Assembly: GCA_046294845.1 (NCBI GenBank)
Contig: JBKBNU010000001.1
Location: 496,001 to 560,000 of the forward strand
Source of the DNA: Micavibrio_C sp046294845
GTDB taxonomy: Bacteria > Pseudomonadota > Alphaproteobacteria > Micavibrionales > Micavibrionaceae
Length of the DNA stretch: 64,000 bases
Direction of reading: 5' to 3'
Part shown: positions 27,344 to 36,313 of the stretch, piece by piece
How positions within the stretch are numbered: position 1 is the stretch's first letter
Layout of the letters: each line of letters opens with the position of its first letter
The notes under the pieces: model-generated
The model's database searches: none
What the model was told of the DNA's origin: nothing
The model's input: the letters and a program-made list of their open reading frames with translations, nothing else
Made by a program: the position numbers and the translations under genes

Positions 27344-28714
27344 ATGAAAACATCCGCAACTTTCCGCAAGCTTGCCCTGACAGTCTCCTGTGCGGCCTTG
27401 TTGTCAATTTCTTCTGCCGCTATCGCGCAGGACAGTGCAACATCAAACCCGCGCCAACTGGACCTGCGTTCTGCTGTTGCGATTGGTATTTCCACCAACC
27501 CTGAAACAGGCGTCGTACAAAGCAACCGCCGTGCGACAGATGAAGAACTGAACCAAGCCAAGGGTCTTTACCTGCCTTCGATCGATGTTCGCGCCGATAC
27601 CGGCTACGAATACAGCGATGATCCGGCAACACGCGCTGGTACAGGTGATGATACAGAAAGCATGTGGCGTTATGACGCAGGTATTACCCTGACACAAATG
27701 CTCTTTGATGGCTTCGAAACAAAATACGAAAACCAACGCCAGAAAGCCCGTGTGGCTTCTGCTTCTCACCGCGTTGGTGAAGTTGCCGAACTGACAGGTC
27801 TGGCGATTGTAGAGGCTTACCTTGATGTTATGCGTCAACGTGAACAGCTGAAAATTGCCCGTGAAAACGTTGCCGCCCACATCACACTGATGGACCAGAT
27901 TGATGACAGCGCTTCTGCCGGTCGTACAACCGAAGCCGATGTTGAACAAGCTAAAGCCCGTCTAGCTTCGGCGCGCGCTCTGGAAGCCAGTATTCGTGAA
28001 GCTCTGCGCGTCGCAGAAGCCACCTACATCCGTGAAGTTGGTGATCCTCCCCAGGATCTCGTGATGCCGCTGGTGCCCGTTGATAAACTCTCTGCCGATG
28101 TTGAACGCGAAGTGAAGATGGCTCTGCATCAAAGCCCGACACTGGCGATCTTCGAATCCGATATCGAAGTTGCCCACGCTGAATTCCAAGGGTCCAAGGC
28201 AACCATGTATCCGCAAGTGGATTTGCAACTGAACGCCCGTTCAGGCAATGACATGAACGGTGTTGATGGTCGTGATACCAGTGCGTCTGCTCTGGCGGTT
28301 CTGAACTGGAATCTTTATCGCGGCGGTATTGATACTGCCCGTGTCAAGGAACACATCAACCGTGAAGCACAAGCTAAAGAAGCGCGTGCTGAAGCGGCCC
28401 GTCAGGTTGAATCCGATGTGCGCCAGACATGGGCGCGTATGGTTTCTGCCGGTGAACGCGCCCGTCAGTTCGCTGCACAGGTTTCAGCCAACACCGAAGT
28501 TGTAAAATCCTATAAGGACCAGTTTGATCTGAACCGTCGTACACTGCTCGATGTTCTGGACTCCCAGAACGAGCTGTTTGTATCACGCAGCAACCTCGTA
28601 AACGCCGAATTCCTCGAAATGTTCGCTGTTTACCGTATTCTGGCCCTGAAAGGCGAGATGCTGGCGACACTGGGTGTTGAAAAACCCCGCGAATCAGATC
28701 CTGCCAAGATGTAA
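27344..28714 (+). CDS. TolC-family outer-membrane channel of the type I system
   Basis: A 456-residue TolC-family protein with a clear signal peptide (FRKLALTVSCAALLSISSA, cleavage after AIA about residue 28). Two homologous halves of long helices and short strands are seen: 'LTQMLFDGFETKYENQRQK' in the first half and 'AVLNWNLYRGGIDTARVKEH' in the second, both with the FDGF/LYRGG turn typical of the beta-strand entry. The end 'LLDVLDSQNELFVSRSNLV' is the standard TolC motif. It forms a trimeric channel through the outer membrane with a periplasmic tunnel that docks to HlyD- or RND-type adaptors. It stands between the adhesin and the ABC transporter, each separated by a terminator, so it can be transcribed independently. 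Confidence 0.93.
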   Translation: MKTSATFRKLALTVSCAALLSISSAAIAQDSATSNPRQLDLRSAVAIGISTNPETGVVQSNRRATDEELNQAKGLYLPSIDVRADTGYEYSDDPATRAGTGDDTESMWRYDAGITLTQMLFDGFETKYENQRQKARVASASHRVGEVAELTGLAIVEAYLDVMRQREQLKIARENVAAHITLMDQIDDSASAGRTTEADVEQAKARLASARALEASIREALRVAEATYIREVGDPPQDLVMPLVPVDKLSADVEREVKMALHQSPTLAIFESDIEVAHAEFQGSKATMYPQVDLQLNARSGNDMNGVDGRDTSASALAVLNWNLYRGGIDTARVKEHINREAQAKEARAEAARQVESDVRQTWARMVSAGERARQFAAQVSANTEVVKSYKDQFDLNRRTLLDVLDSQNELFVSRSNLVNAEFLEMFAVYRILALKGEMLATLGVEKPRESDPAKM

Positions 28715-28742
28715 TTGGCGCTGATTTTCAAAAATCATTCCC

Positions 28743-28768
28743 AAAGCCCCGCACTTGCGGGGCTTTTT
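28743..28768 (+). terminator. Intrinsic terminator after tolC-type gene
   Basis: A perfect 10-bp stem, AAAGCCCCGC (28743-28752) with GCGGGGCTTT (28757-28766), has a tight 4-nt loop and a T-tail. It separates the outer-membrane channel gene from the ABC transporter gene. Confidence 0.92.
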
Positions 28769-28879
28769 CTATGAAAAATAACAGAGTGTTAGGGTATCGC
28801 GCTTAAGATGATTCTGATAAAATAGGGGTCGCCTGTTAATGACAGGTCCTGCCCGATATAGCCTTACAGGATATTGATC

Positions 28880-31192
28880 GTGACTTCATCCAAATCCCAG
28901 CCGCAAGATGCGGCCGCCCAGAACACTTCTCCGCAGGATCCGGCAAAGGCGGCAGTGCCTGCCGATGATTCGCCAAATACATGGCCGCTCGAGGCTGACC
29001 GTCTGGCGATCCACCATCCGCAGATCGAATGTCTGCGTCTTTTGGCTGGTCACTATGGCCGCCGTTCCAGTACGCAAGCACTGATCGCGGGGTTACCGAT
29101 TGCCCGAAACGGGATCACGCCCAATATTTTTATCAGGGCTGCTCAACGTGCCGACCTGTCTGCCCGCCTTGTAGAACGTGCTTTGGCTGCCGTTGCCATC
29201 GCCCCGATGCTTCCCTGTGTTCTGGTGCTGGCCGGTAATCAGGCCTGCATCCTTTGGGAGGTTAAATGGCCACCCAAGCACCCGCCCCGCAAAGACCCGG
29301 GTCAGGATATCAAAATTCATCCCGAAACAACTTTTGTCGTTCAGTTTCCGGAAGCGGAAGGCCAGCGTTATGAGCTGGATCTTGATAAATTAAAGGACAT
29401 CTATGCGGGTTATGCTTTCTTTATCCAGCCCGTTGCCCGCAGCGATGATCGCGCAGGCCCTGCGGAGATTGATAATGCCCGCGATTGGTTCTGGGGTACT
29501 TTGAAGTCCAGCAAGCGTATTTATCAGGAAGTTGTCATGGCGGCGGTCATGATTAACATGTTTGCACTGGCCAGCCCGCTTTACGTGATGAACGTTTATG
29601 ACCGCGTCGTTCCCAATAGTGCCTGGGAAACATTGTGGGTTCTCTCTGCCGGTGTTTTCATCGTTTATACGTTTGATTTCCTTATCAAAGGTTTACGGGC
29701 GCATTTTCTTGATGTTGCCGGTCGGAAAGCTGATATCAAAATTTCTGCCCAGCTTTTTGAACAAATGTTGGGTATGACGATGACGGCCCGCCCCGCCAGT
29801 GCTGGTGTCATGGCCAGCAATATGCGTGAATTTGAGGGTTTACGTGATTTCTTCACTTCGGCCACAATGGTGGCATTGATTGATCTGCCATTTACATTCC
29901 TGTTCATCATTCTGATTGGCATTATTGGTGGTCCGATTGCCCTTATTCCTCTTGTCGCTATCCCGATCGTGATTGGTATGGGATTATTTTTGCAGGGACC
30001 TCTCAAGAAAATCATTCGTGAGTCTCTGAATGAAAGCGCTCTTAAAAATGCGCTGCTGTTTGAAACCATTTCCGGTCTTGAAACCATCAAGGTGCAAGCG
30101 GCTGAAGGCAATATCCAGCGCCGTTGGGAAGAATTGACGGTGAAATCATCGGCTACATCCGTACGTATGCGCCGTTTGTCTGCTTTTGCTCTCAACATGT
30201 CCGGTTATGTCCAACAGATTGTCAGTATTGCGGTTGTGATATTGGGTGTCTGGATGATCACCGAGGGTCATATGTCCATGGGGGCCTTGATTGCCTGTGT
30301 GATGTTGACCAGCCGTGCGATGGCGCCCCTCACGCAAGTGGCAGGTTTGCTCAGCCGCATGAATCAGTCGCGTGAATCTTTGCGTCAACTTGATGATTTG
30401 ATGAAGAAACCCGTGGAAAGGCCGGCCGGTAAACATTTTATCCCGATGCCGCAACTCGAGGGCCGTGTTGATTTTCGTGATGTGGTTTTCCATTATCCCG
30501 AGCAAAGCGTACCAGCGTTAAAAAACATCAGCTTTTCTGTCGGGCGTGGTGAACGCGTTGGTATTATCGGGGCCGTTGGTTCCGGCAAGACTACACTTGA
30601 ACGTTTGCTGCTCAATCTTTATCAGCCCGATAGCGGTTCTGTGCAGATTGATGGCACGGATGTGCGTCAGATTGATCCGGGTGATCTGCGCCGTTCTGTG
30701 GGGGCGGTACAACAAAGCCCCAATCTGTTCTATGGTACGGTGCGTGAAAATATCACGATGGGTCATGAAGTGATGTCGGAGAAAGCTGTACTACGGGCGG
30801 CAGAACTTTCCGGTGTTATGGAGTTTTTGCGCGATTCCCAGCATGGTCTGGATACGCAGGTAGGGGAGCGGGGCGAAGCCCTTTCCGGTGGCCAGCGTCA
30901 AGCTGTCGCAATTGCCCGTGCGTTGTTGTACGATCCCCCGATTATGATTTTGGATGAACCGACAGCCTCTATGGACCCTGCTTCGGAAAACCGTCTTTTG
31001 AAACGCTTGCATCAACTATGCAAGAACAAGACAACTATTCTGATAACCCATAAAGGGACGATGCTGGCACTGGTTGATAAATTAATCCTGATGGATCGTG
31101 GCAAGCTGATCGATTTCGGGCCGAAGGACGAGATCATCGGTAAATTGCAGGCACGCCAATATGGCACAACAGCCGAACAAACAGATATCTAG
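28880..31192 (+). CDS. Type I secretion ABC transporter/ATPase (LapB/LssB-like)
   Basis: A 770-residue ABC exporter with three parts. The N-terminal about 60-150 form a C39-peptidase-like domain (IECLRLLAGHYGRR) in which the catalytic-site pattern is not intact, so it is probably a substrate-binding, non-cleaving domain. The membrane domain follows (about 215-460, six helices). The ATPase has Walker A GAVGSGKTT, signature LSGGQRQAVAIA and Walker B IMILDEPTASMD. This is the inner-membrane motor that exports RTX adhesins in one step with the HlyD and TolC partners. GTG 28880 is preferred, since AGGA lies 8 bases before it; TTG 28874 is too close to that site. The stop is followed after 9 bp by the adaptor start. 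Confidence 0.93.
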   Translation: MTSSKSQPQDAAAQNTSPQDPAKAAVPADDSPNTWPLEADRLAIHHPQIECLRLLAGHYGRRSSTQALIAGLPIARNGITPNIFIRAAQRADLSARLVERALAAVAIAPMLPCVLVLAGNQACILWEVKWPPKHPPRKDPGQDIKIHPETTFVVQFPEAEGQRYELDLDKLKDIYAGYAFFIQPVARSDDRAGPAEIDNARDWFWGTLKSSKRIYQEVVMAAVMINMFALASPLYVMNVYDRVVPNSAWETLWVLSAGVFIVYTFDFLIKGLRAHFLDVAGRKADIKISAQLFEQMLGMTMTARPASAGVMASNMREFEGLRDFFTSATMVALIDLPFTFLFIILIGIIGGPIALIPLVAIPIVIGMGLFLQGPLKKIIRESLNESALKNALLFETISGLETIKVQAAEGNIQRRWEELTVKSSATSVRMRRLSAFALNMSGYVQQIVSIAVVILGVWMITEGHMSMGALIACVMLTSRAMAPLTQVAGLLSRMNQSRESLRQLDDLMKKPVERPAGKHFIPMPQLEGRVDFRDVVFHYPEQSVPALKNISFSVGRGERVGIIGAVGSGKTTLERLLLNLYQPDSGSVQIDGTDVRQIDPGDLRRSVGAVQQSPNLFYGTVRENITMGHEVMSEKAVLRAAELSGVMEFLRDSQHGLDTQVGERGEALSGGQRQAVAIARALLYDPPIMILDEPTASMDPASENRLLKRLHQLCKNKTTILITHKGTMLALVDKLILMDRGKLIDFGPKDEIIGKLQARQYGTTAEQTDI

Positions 31193-31201
31193 GTGATGAT
31201 A

Positions 31202-32614
31202 ATGAATCAACCGGCAAAGAAAAAAGCTCCCCAATCGGCACAACCCTCTATCAATCAAAATGAAGAATGGTCACGTGTGCAATCTGAATGGGCTAAGACA
31301 CAAGTCGAGAAAATTCAGGCGAAGGCCGATCGTTTCTTTCTGACTGATGAGGATATCCCGCTGCATCAGCATATATTGTTGGTCAGTATGGCCGCTTTCT
31401 TTGTGATTTTTATTGTTTGGGCAAACGTGGCAACGCTTGATGAAGTCACGCGCGGGCAGGGACGGGTTATTCCTTCGAGTGAAATCCAGAAGATGCAAAG
31501 CCTTGAAGGCGGTATTATCGAGGAATTTCTGGTTAAAGAAGGTGATGAGGTCAAGGCAGGACAGCTTCTTGTCCGTCTGCGTGATGTGCAGGCTTCCTCC
31601 GATCTGGGGGCTAACCAGAAACGTATTCTTGGTCTTCAGGCCAAGATCACGCGCTTGCAGGCAGAAGCAGAAGGCAAGATTACACCTGCTTTTCCTGATG
31701 AAGTCATGAAAGGCGTACCGGATAGTGTGACGGAAGAACTCAATACCTTCCGCGCCAATCAGCAAAACTTACAGAACCAATTGGCGGTAACAGAGCAGCA
31801 ATTAACGCAGCGCAAGCAGGAAATCAGTGAACTTCGTGGCCGCATCGGTGATGTGCGTGGCGTTATTGGTCTGGCGCGGCAGGAATTGGAAACAATTCGT
31901 CCCTTGGTCGAACGAGGTTCTGCACCAAAGCTTGAACTCTTGCAAAAAGAGCGTGAGATTAAGGAACGTCAGACAGAGCTTAACAGTCTTGAATCTTCTA
32001 TACCGCGTATCGAGGCGACTATTCAGGAAGCGGAAGCACGAATCAAGGAAGTAAAAAGCTCTTTTCAGGCGCAAGCCCAAACCGAGCTTGCAGCGACACA
32101 AATTGAACTCAACTCTTTGGGTGAAACTTTGGGGGCTTTGCAGGACCGTAAAACACGAACTGAAATGAAGTCGCCAGTGAATGGCTACGTCAAAGATATT
32201 ACCGTGAGCACCGTGGGTGGCGTTGTCCAGCCGGGGCAGGATGTTGTCGAGATCGTGCCCAAGGATGATCAGCTGTTGGTTGAAGCACAGGTCAGGCCAT
32301 CCGATATTGCCTTCCTCTATCCGGGGCAAAAGGCTGTTGTTAAAATTACGGCGTATGACTTTTCAATCTATGGTGGGTTAAATGGTGAGGTAATTGATAT
32401 TTCTGCCGACTCAATCACTAACGACAAGGGTGAGAGTTTCTACCGTGTCCGTGTACGGACATTCGAAGCGGCACTGAAACGTAAAGGTGAAGTCCTGCCG
32501 ATTATTCCGGGGATGGTGGCTTCCGTCGATATTCTGACAGGCAAGAAAACCGTAATGGAATATATCCTGAAACCTATTGTTAAAACGCTCAGGGAATCTA
32601 TGGGCGAAAGATGA
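31202..32614 (+). CDS. HlyD-family type I secretion adaptor
   Basis: A 470-residue membrane fusion protein with one N-terminal transmembrane helix (LLVSMAAFFVIFIVWANVATL, about 60-80) and the HlyD signature 'TRGQGRVIPSSEIQKMQSL' just after it. Two lipoyl halves flank a long coiled coil (about 155-320). The C-terminal beta-rich part carries 'KSPVNGYVKDI' and 'VEIVPKDDQLLVEAQV', typical of HlyD/LapC. It links the ABC motor to TolC during secretion. I chose ATG 31202, with AGGTGA 5 bases upstream; GTG 31193 and ATG 31196 are alternatives. It is in an operon with the ABC gene. Confidence 0.92.
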   Translation: MNQPAKKKAPQSAQPSINQNEEWSRVQSEWAKTQVEKIQAKADRFFLTDEDIPLHQHILLVSMAAFFVIFIVWANVATLDEVTRGQGRVIPSSEIQKMQSLEGGIIEEFLVKEGDEVKAGQLLVRLRDVQASSDLGANQKRILGLQAKITRLQAEAEGKITPAFPDEVMKGVPDSVTEELNTFRANQQNLQNQLAVTEQQLTQRKQEISELRGRIGDVRGVIGLARQELETIRPLVERGSAPKLELLQKEREIKERQTELNSLESSIPRIEATIQEAEARIKEVKSSFQAQAQTELAATQIELNSLGETLGALQDRKTRTEMKSPVNGYVKDITVSTVGGVVQPGQDVVEIVPKDDQLLVEAQVRPSDIAFLYPGQKAVVKITAYDFSIYGGLNGEVIDISADSITNDKGESFYRVRVRTFEAALKRKGEVLPIIPGMVASVDILTGKKTVMEYILKPIVKTLRESMGER

Positions 32615-32642
32615 TCGGGATCACGGCGAGATCAGGGCGAGA

Positions 32643-33023
32643 TCACGGAGTGTAAGACAAAACCCATGATAGGGCTTTGTCTTTTTCTTCATCTTCAAAA
32701 TACTGGATTTCTGCCTGCATCATCGGGCTCAGCATTTTCATCATCAAAACACGGCTATCTGGTGCGTTCACGTATGCCAGACGCTTTGCCTTGGGACTGC
32801 ACTTTGAGATGCATTTAAAGCTGAGATCGGCGGCTTCACGGCTCCATCCTTCAAAGGCGGGATCATAATAAATAAACAAATTATAGTAACCATGCTTTTC
32901 GATCGCCTGTTCGACGGCGGCATCAAAATACTTCATGAAATCTTCCGGTGTAATCATGCCGGTCAGGCGCAAGCAGATTGTGCCTTCTTTGGAATTCGGT
33001 AAGGGGAAGATCGTCTGCGTCAT
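32643..33023 (-). CDS. SpoIIAA-like (STAS-fold) protein, copy A
   Basis: A 126-residue cytosolic protein of the SpoIIAA-like family (a STAS-related fold). Seen are 'GTICLRLTGMITPEDFMKYF', the helix 'AVEQAIEKHGYYNLFIYYD', the family's 'F.GWS.EAADLSF' and the C-terminal 'AEIQYFEDEEKDKALSWVL'. Such small proteins are often of unknown function; some bind lipids or regulators. The next copy lies directly upstream, with a gap of 1 bp between its stop and this ATG, so they are a coupled pair. ATG 33023 is chosen; the upstream in-frame start would overlap the neighbour. Confidence 0.78.
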   Translation of the reverse strand: MTQTIFPLPNSKEGTICLRLTGMITPEDFMKYFDAAVEQAIEKHGYYNLFIYYDPAFEGWSREAADLSFKCISKCSPKAKRLAYVNAPDSRVLMMKMLSPMMQAEIQYFEDEEKDKALSWVLSYTP

Positions 33024-33024
33024 A

Positions 33025-33396
33025 CTACTCTTGCACCCATTTCTTGGCTTCTTCCAGATTATCATCGCCAAAGACTTTGACTTCACCGCCGATCAGGGGT
33101 TTTTTAATAGCGTATTGGGTAATCAGCTTCTCGGGGGGGTTGACCATGGTAATTTTCCTAACTTTGGGACCCAGCTGCTGGGTCACCGAGAAATCCAGTG
33201 CTGCTGCCGCCTCTTCCCATCCCTGATAGGCCCTGAAATGGACCAGCAGACGAATCTCGCCGTGTTTTTCAAGCATCTCGTGAATACGGGGCAGAAAGTT
33301 CTCTTTGTATCCTTCAATAGATACAGGCTTATCAACGGCCATTAATAATACCCTGTCGGTACTCTCGGGCAAAACTGTGTTATATTTTTCGTTCAT
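33025..33396 (-). CDS. SpoIIAA-like (STAS-fold) protein, copy B
   Basis: A 123-residue paralogue of the downstream gene. It has the same order: a first strand ending at 'DRVLLMAVDKPVSIEGYKENF', a helix 'IHEMLEKHGEIRLLVHF', then 'YQGWEEAAAALDFSV', a basic loop 'QQLGPKVRKITMVNP' and the end 'GEVKVFGDDNLEEAKKWV', matching the family's last helix. Sequence identity with copy A is low by eye, so the duplication is old or they diverged to form a heterodimer (inference). The gene is divergent from thrS across a 258-bp spacer in which I see no further gene. Confidence 0.78.
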   Translation of the reverse strand: MNEKYNTVLPESTDRVLLMAVDKPVSIEGYKENFLPRIHEMLEKHGEIRLLVHFRAYQGWEEAAAALDFSVTQQLGPKVRKITMVNPPEKLITQYAIKKPLIGGEVKVFGDDNLEEAKKWVQE

Positions 33397-33654
33397 AGAA
33401 ACAAACCATCACATATCAGAACATAAATAAAAAATAATATGGGCTGACAGTTGAATAAAACCAGATAGCCATAGGGATATAATAATACGTTCCTGCCTGC
33501 TGGCTAGCAAATAGAAACTGTATATCAGCCATTGATAATAAAGGAAAAACTGAAGTTCTTTCGCTTGCGCGGCGCCGCTGGTTTTTGTATGAAAGATAAG
33601 GAAATGCTTATATATTGAACCGGTTTTCAAAGCCCCATTTGCGAGAGATAGACC

Positions 33655-35643
33655 ATGCCTGAAGCTGTTAGTGCTGCTAATGATGCCTCCCTGACGATTA
33701 CGCTGCCCGATGGCAGTACACGCACTTATGCCAAGGGCGTGACAGGGACAGCCGTTGCCGAGTCTATTTCCAAATCTTTGGCCAAGGCTGCCATTGCATG
33801 GCGCGTGAACGGCCAGCTTTGGGATCTATCCCGTGTGCTGGATGATGATGCTGCCGTAGAAATTCTGAAGCGTGAAGATTTGGCTGCGGTTGAAATGATC
33901 CGCCATGACTGTGCTCACGTTCTGGCCGAGGCTGTACAAAAGCTGTACCGGGGTACGCAAGTCACTATTGGCCCAAACATTGAAAACGGATTTTTCTATG
34001 ACTTCGCCCGTAATGAGCCTTTCACTCTCGAAGATCTGCCATTAATTGAAGCTGAAATGCGCAAGATCATCGAACGCGGCGCACCCTTCGAACGTGAGGT
34101 CTGGGATCGCAATGAAGCGATCAGGATGTTCGAGAAGAAAGGCGAAATGTATAAAGCCGAATTGATCCGCGATCTGCCGGAATCGGAAACTATTACAATC
34201 TACAAGCAAGGTGAATGGTTCGATTTGTGTCGTGGTCCGCATATGCCCACGACCAGGCATGTTGGTCTTGCCTTTAAACTGATGAAGGTTGCCGGTGCCT
34301 ATTGGCGTGGCGATTCCTCCAAAGCGATGTTGACCCGTATCTATGGGACAGCATGGCGTACGGAAGAGGATCTGAAAGCTTACCTGACCCAGTTGGAAGA
34401 GGCAGAGAAACGCGATCACCGCCGTCTGGGCCGCGAAATGGATTTATTCCATTTGCAGGACGAAGCGCAAGGTTCTGTTTTCTGGCATCCCAAGGGCTGG
34501 AGTATCTGGGTGGCGCTCGAGGCCTATATGCGCCGCCGCCTGAATGATGAAGGTTACAAAGAAGTCAAAACGCCACAATTGATGGACTCCCGTTTCTGGG
34601 AAGCCTCCGGTCACTGGGGTAAGTATCGCGAGAATATGTTTGTTGTACCCGATGTGGTGCCAAATACCGAAGAAGGCGGCAAAGTCTTCAAGGAAGAACC
34701 CAAACATTTTATGGCGCTCAAGCCTATGAACTGTCCGGCCCACGTGCAGATTTTTAAACAGGGTATCAAATCCTATCGCGATCTGCCGCTGCGTCTTGCG
34801 GAATTTGGCTGCTGCCACCGTAACGAAGCCCATGGTGCTTTACATGGCCTGATGCGTGTGCGCCAATTCACGCAAGATGATGCGCACATTTTCTGCCGTG
34901 AAGATCAAATTCTTTCCGAAAGTATCCGTTTCTGCCGTCTGACCGAAGCGGTTTACAAAGATCTCGGGTTTGATTCCTATGTCATCAAACTGGAAACACG
35001 TCCTGAAAACCGGATCGGTTCTGATGAATTGTGGGATAAGGCCGAAAACGGTCTGGAAAACGCGCTCAAGGAACTGGGTATGGATTATGAAGTCTCCCCC
35101 GGTGATGGGGCGTTCTATGGTCCGAAACTCGCCTTTATCGTGCGTGATGCGATTGGTCGTGAATGGGGCTGCGCTACATTGCAGCTTGATTTCAACTTGC
35201 CGGAAAGACTGGATGCCCATTACACCGCCGAAGACGGTTCCCGTCAGCGTCCGGTGATGCTCCACCGCGCTATTTTGGGTTCGATCGAACGTTTTATCGG
35301 TATCATGATTGAAAACTATGCTGGCAAGATGCCGTTGTGGCTAGCACCCGTGCAATGTGTGGTGGCAACGATCACATCCGAAGCCGATGCTTACGCGCAC
35401 GAGGTTTATCACAAATTGCGTGATGCGGGCTTGCGTGTTGAACTCGATGTCCGTAACGAGAAAATCAACTACAAGGTGCGTGAGCATTCAGTTGCCAAGG
35501 TGCCTGTAATGTTTGTCGTTGGTAAGCGCGAAGCCGAAGAAGGCAAAGTCGCTATCCGTCGCCTGGGTTCACAAGATCAGAAATTCGAGGCGCTTGATTC
35601 CGCTCTTGAATCACTGATCGCCGAATGCCAGCCGCCTTACTAA
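33655..35643 (+). CDS. thrS: Threonyl-tRNA synthetase
   Basis: A 662-residue class II synthetase that charges tRNA-Thr. The N-terminal TGS domain is at about 15-75, then the editing (SAD) domain with 'HDCAHVLAEAVQ' and the 'GPHMPTTRHVGLAFKLMKV' motif, the catalytic core with 'MKPMNCPAHVQIF' (zinc cysteine), motif 2 'FGCCHRNEAHGALHGLMRVR', and motif 3 'HRAILGSIERFIGIMIE'. The C-terminal anticodon-binding domain ends the protein. Length is normal for the family. The HAD gene follows after 4 bp. I saw no T-box or operator-like hairpin upstream that I can support. Confidence 0.97.
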   Translation: MPEAVSAANDASLTITLPDGSTRTYAKGVTGTAVAESISKSLAKAAIAWRVNGQLWDLSRVLDDDAAVEILKREDLAAVEMIRHDCAHVLAEAVQKLYRGTQVTIGPNIENGFFYDFARNEPFTLEDLPLIEAEMRKIIERGAPFEREVWDRNEAIRMFEKKGEMYKAELIRDLPESETITIYKQGEWFDLCRGPHMPTTRHVGLAFKLMKVAGAYWRGDSSKAMLTRIYGTAWRTEEDLKAYLTQLEEAEKRDHRRLGREMDLFHLQDEAQGSVFWHPKGWSIWVALEAYMRRRLNDEGYKEVKTPQLMDSRFWEASGHWGKYRENMFVVPDVVPNTEEGGKVFKEEPKHFMALKPMNCPAHVQIFKQGIKSYRDLPLRLAEFGCCHRNEAHGALHGLMRVRQFTQDDAHIFCREDQILSESIRFCRLTEAVYKDLGFDSYVIKLETRPENRIGSDELWDKAENGLENALKELGMDYEVSPGDGAFYGPKLAFIVRDAIGREWGCATLQLDFNLPERLDAHYTAEDGSRQRPVMLHRAILGSIERFIGIMIENYAGKMPLWLAPVQCVVATITSEADAYAHEVYHKLRDAGLRVELDVRNEKINYKVREHSVAKVPVMFVVGKREAEEGKVAIRRLGSQDQKFEALDSALESLIAECQPPY

Positions 35644-35647
35644 GGTC

Positions 35648-36313
35648 ATGTCAATCAAGGCTGTTTTCTGGGATAGTGACAATACGCTTGTCGATACGGG
35701 CGCATTACACTGGCGCAAGCATCTTCATGTACTGGCTGATCTGGGTATTGCCCTGCATGAATCCGACAGGCCGCGCATCTATACAAATAACGGACAACAA
35801 AACTGGCAATGGCTGGTGCAGGAACGCGGGCTGCAGCTGGCCAAGGATGATTATCTTTCTTTGATTGATGGCTGGTATAGCCGTCATATTACAGATGTGA
35901 AGATGCGCTCCGGCATTGGTGTGGCCCTTGAATTGGTAGCGGAAGCTGGATTGCCGCAAGCTGTTGTTTCGAATGGCCGCCGTGATTCTGTGATGATGGC
36001 GCTTGCGGTTCATCATATTCCTGAAAAAATGGTCTTTGTCCTGTGCAAGGAAGATTATGAAGGGCGCAAGCCTGATCCTGCACCCTATCTGGCGGCTTTG
36101 GCACGCTTGAATGATCAATTATCGTTGTCTATAACACCGGATGAATGTCTGGTTATTGAAGATGATCCCAAGGGTGTGCGTTCCGGTATAGCTGCTGGCA
36201 TGAAAGTTATTCATCGCTTGCTGGATGCTGACCAGCCTTGCGTGCCCGATGCTACAGCTTGTGTGTTTGATGAGAGCGCTTTTCTGGCGGCGCTTAAGGC
36301 ACAACTCTCTTAA
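35648..36313 (+). CDS. HAD-family phosphatase (phosphoglycolate phosphatase-like)
   Basis: A 221-residue HAD hydrolase with the catalytic DxD in 'VFWDSDNTLVDTGALHW' (D9 and D11), a helical cap, motif II 'AVVSNGRRDSVM', the motif III lysine in 'EGRKPDPAPYLAAL', and motif IV 'ECLVIEDDPKGVRSGIAAG'. This is the layout of Gph/PgmB-type phosphatases acting on small phosphorylated metabolites; the substrate is unknown. It starts 4 bp after thrS and is probably co-transcribed. Its stop overlaps that of the convergent HEATH-motif gene by 4 bp. Confidence 0.83.
   Translation: MSIKAVFWDSDNTLVDTGALHWRKHLHVLADLGIALHESDRPRIYTNNGQQNWQWLVQERGLQLAKDDYLSLIDGWYSRHITDVKMRSGIGVALELVAEAGLPQAVVSNGRRDSVMMALAVHHIPEKMVFVLCKEDYEGRKPDPAPYLAALARLNDQLSLSITPDECLVIEDDPKGVRSGIAAGMKVIHRLLDADQPCVPDATACVFDESAFLAALKAQLS

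Noticed and set aside
32624..32645. Direct repeat GGCGAGATCA x2 between the HlyD gene and the SpoIIAA-like gene
   Set aside because: Only two 11-bp copies, no palindrome and no T-run; not a terminator and no clear function.
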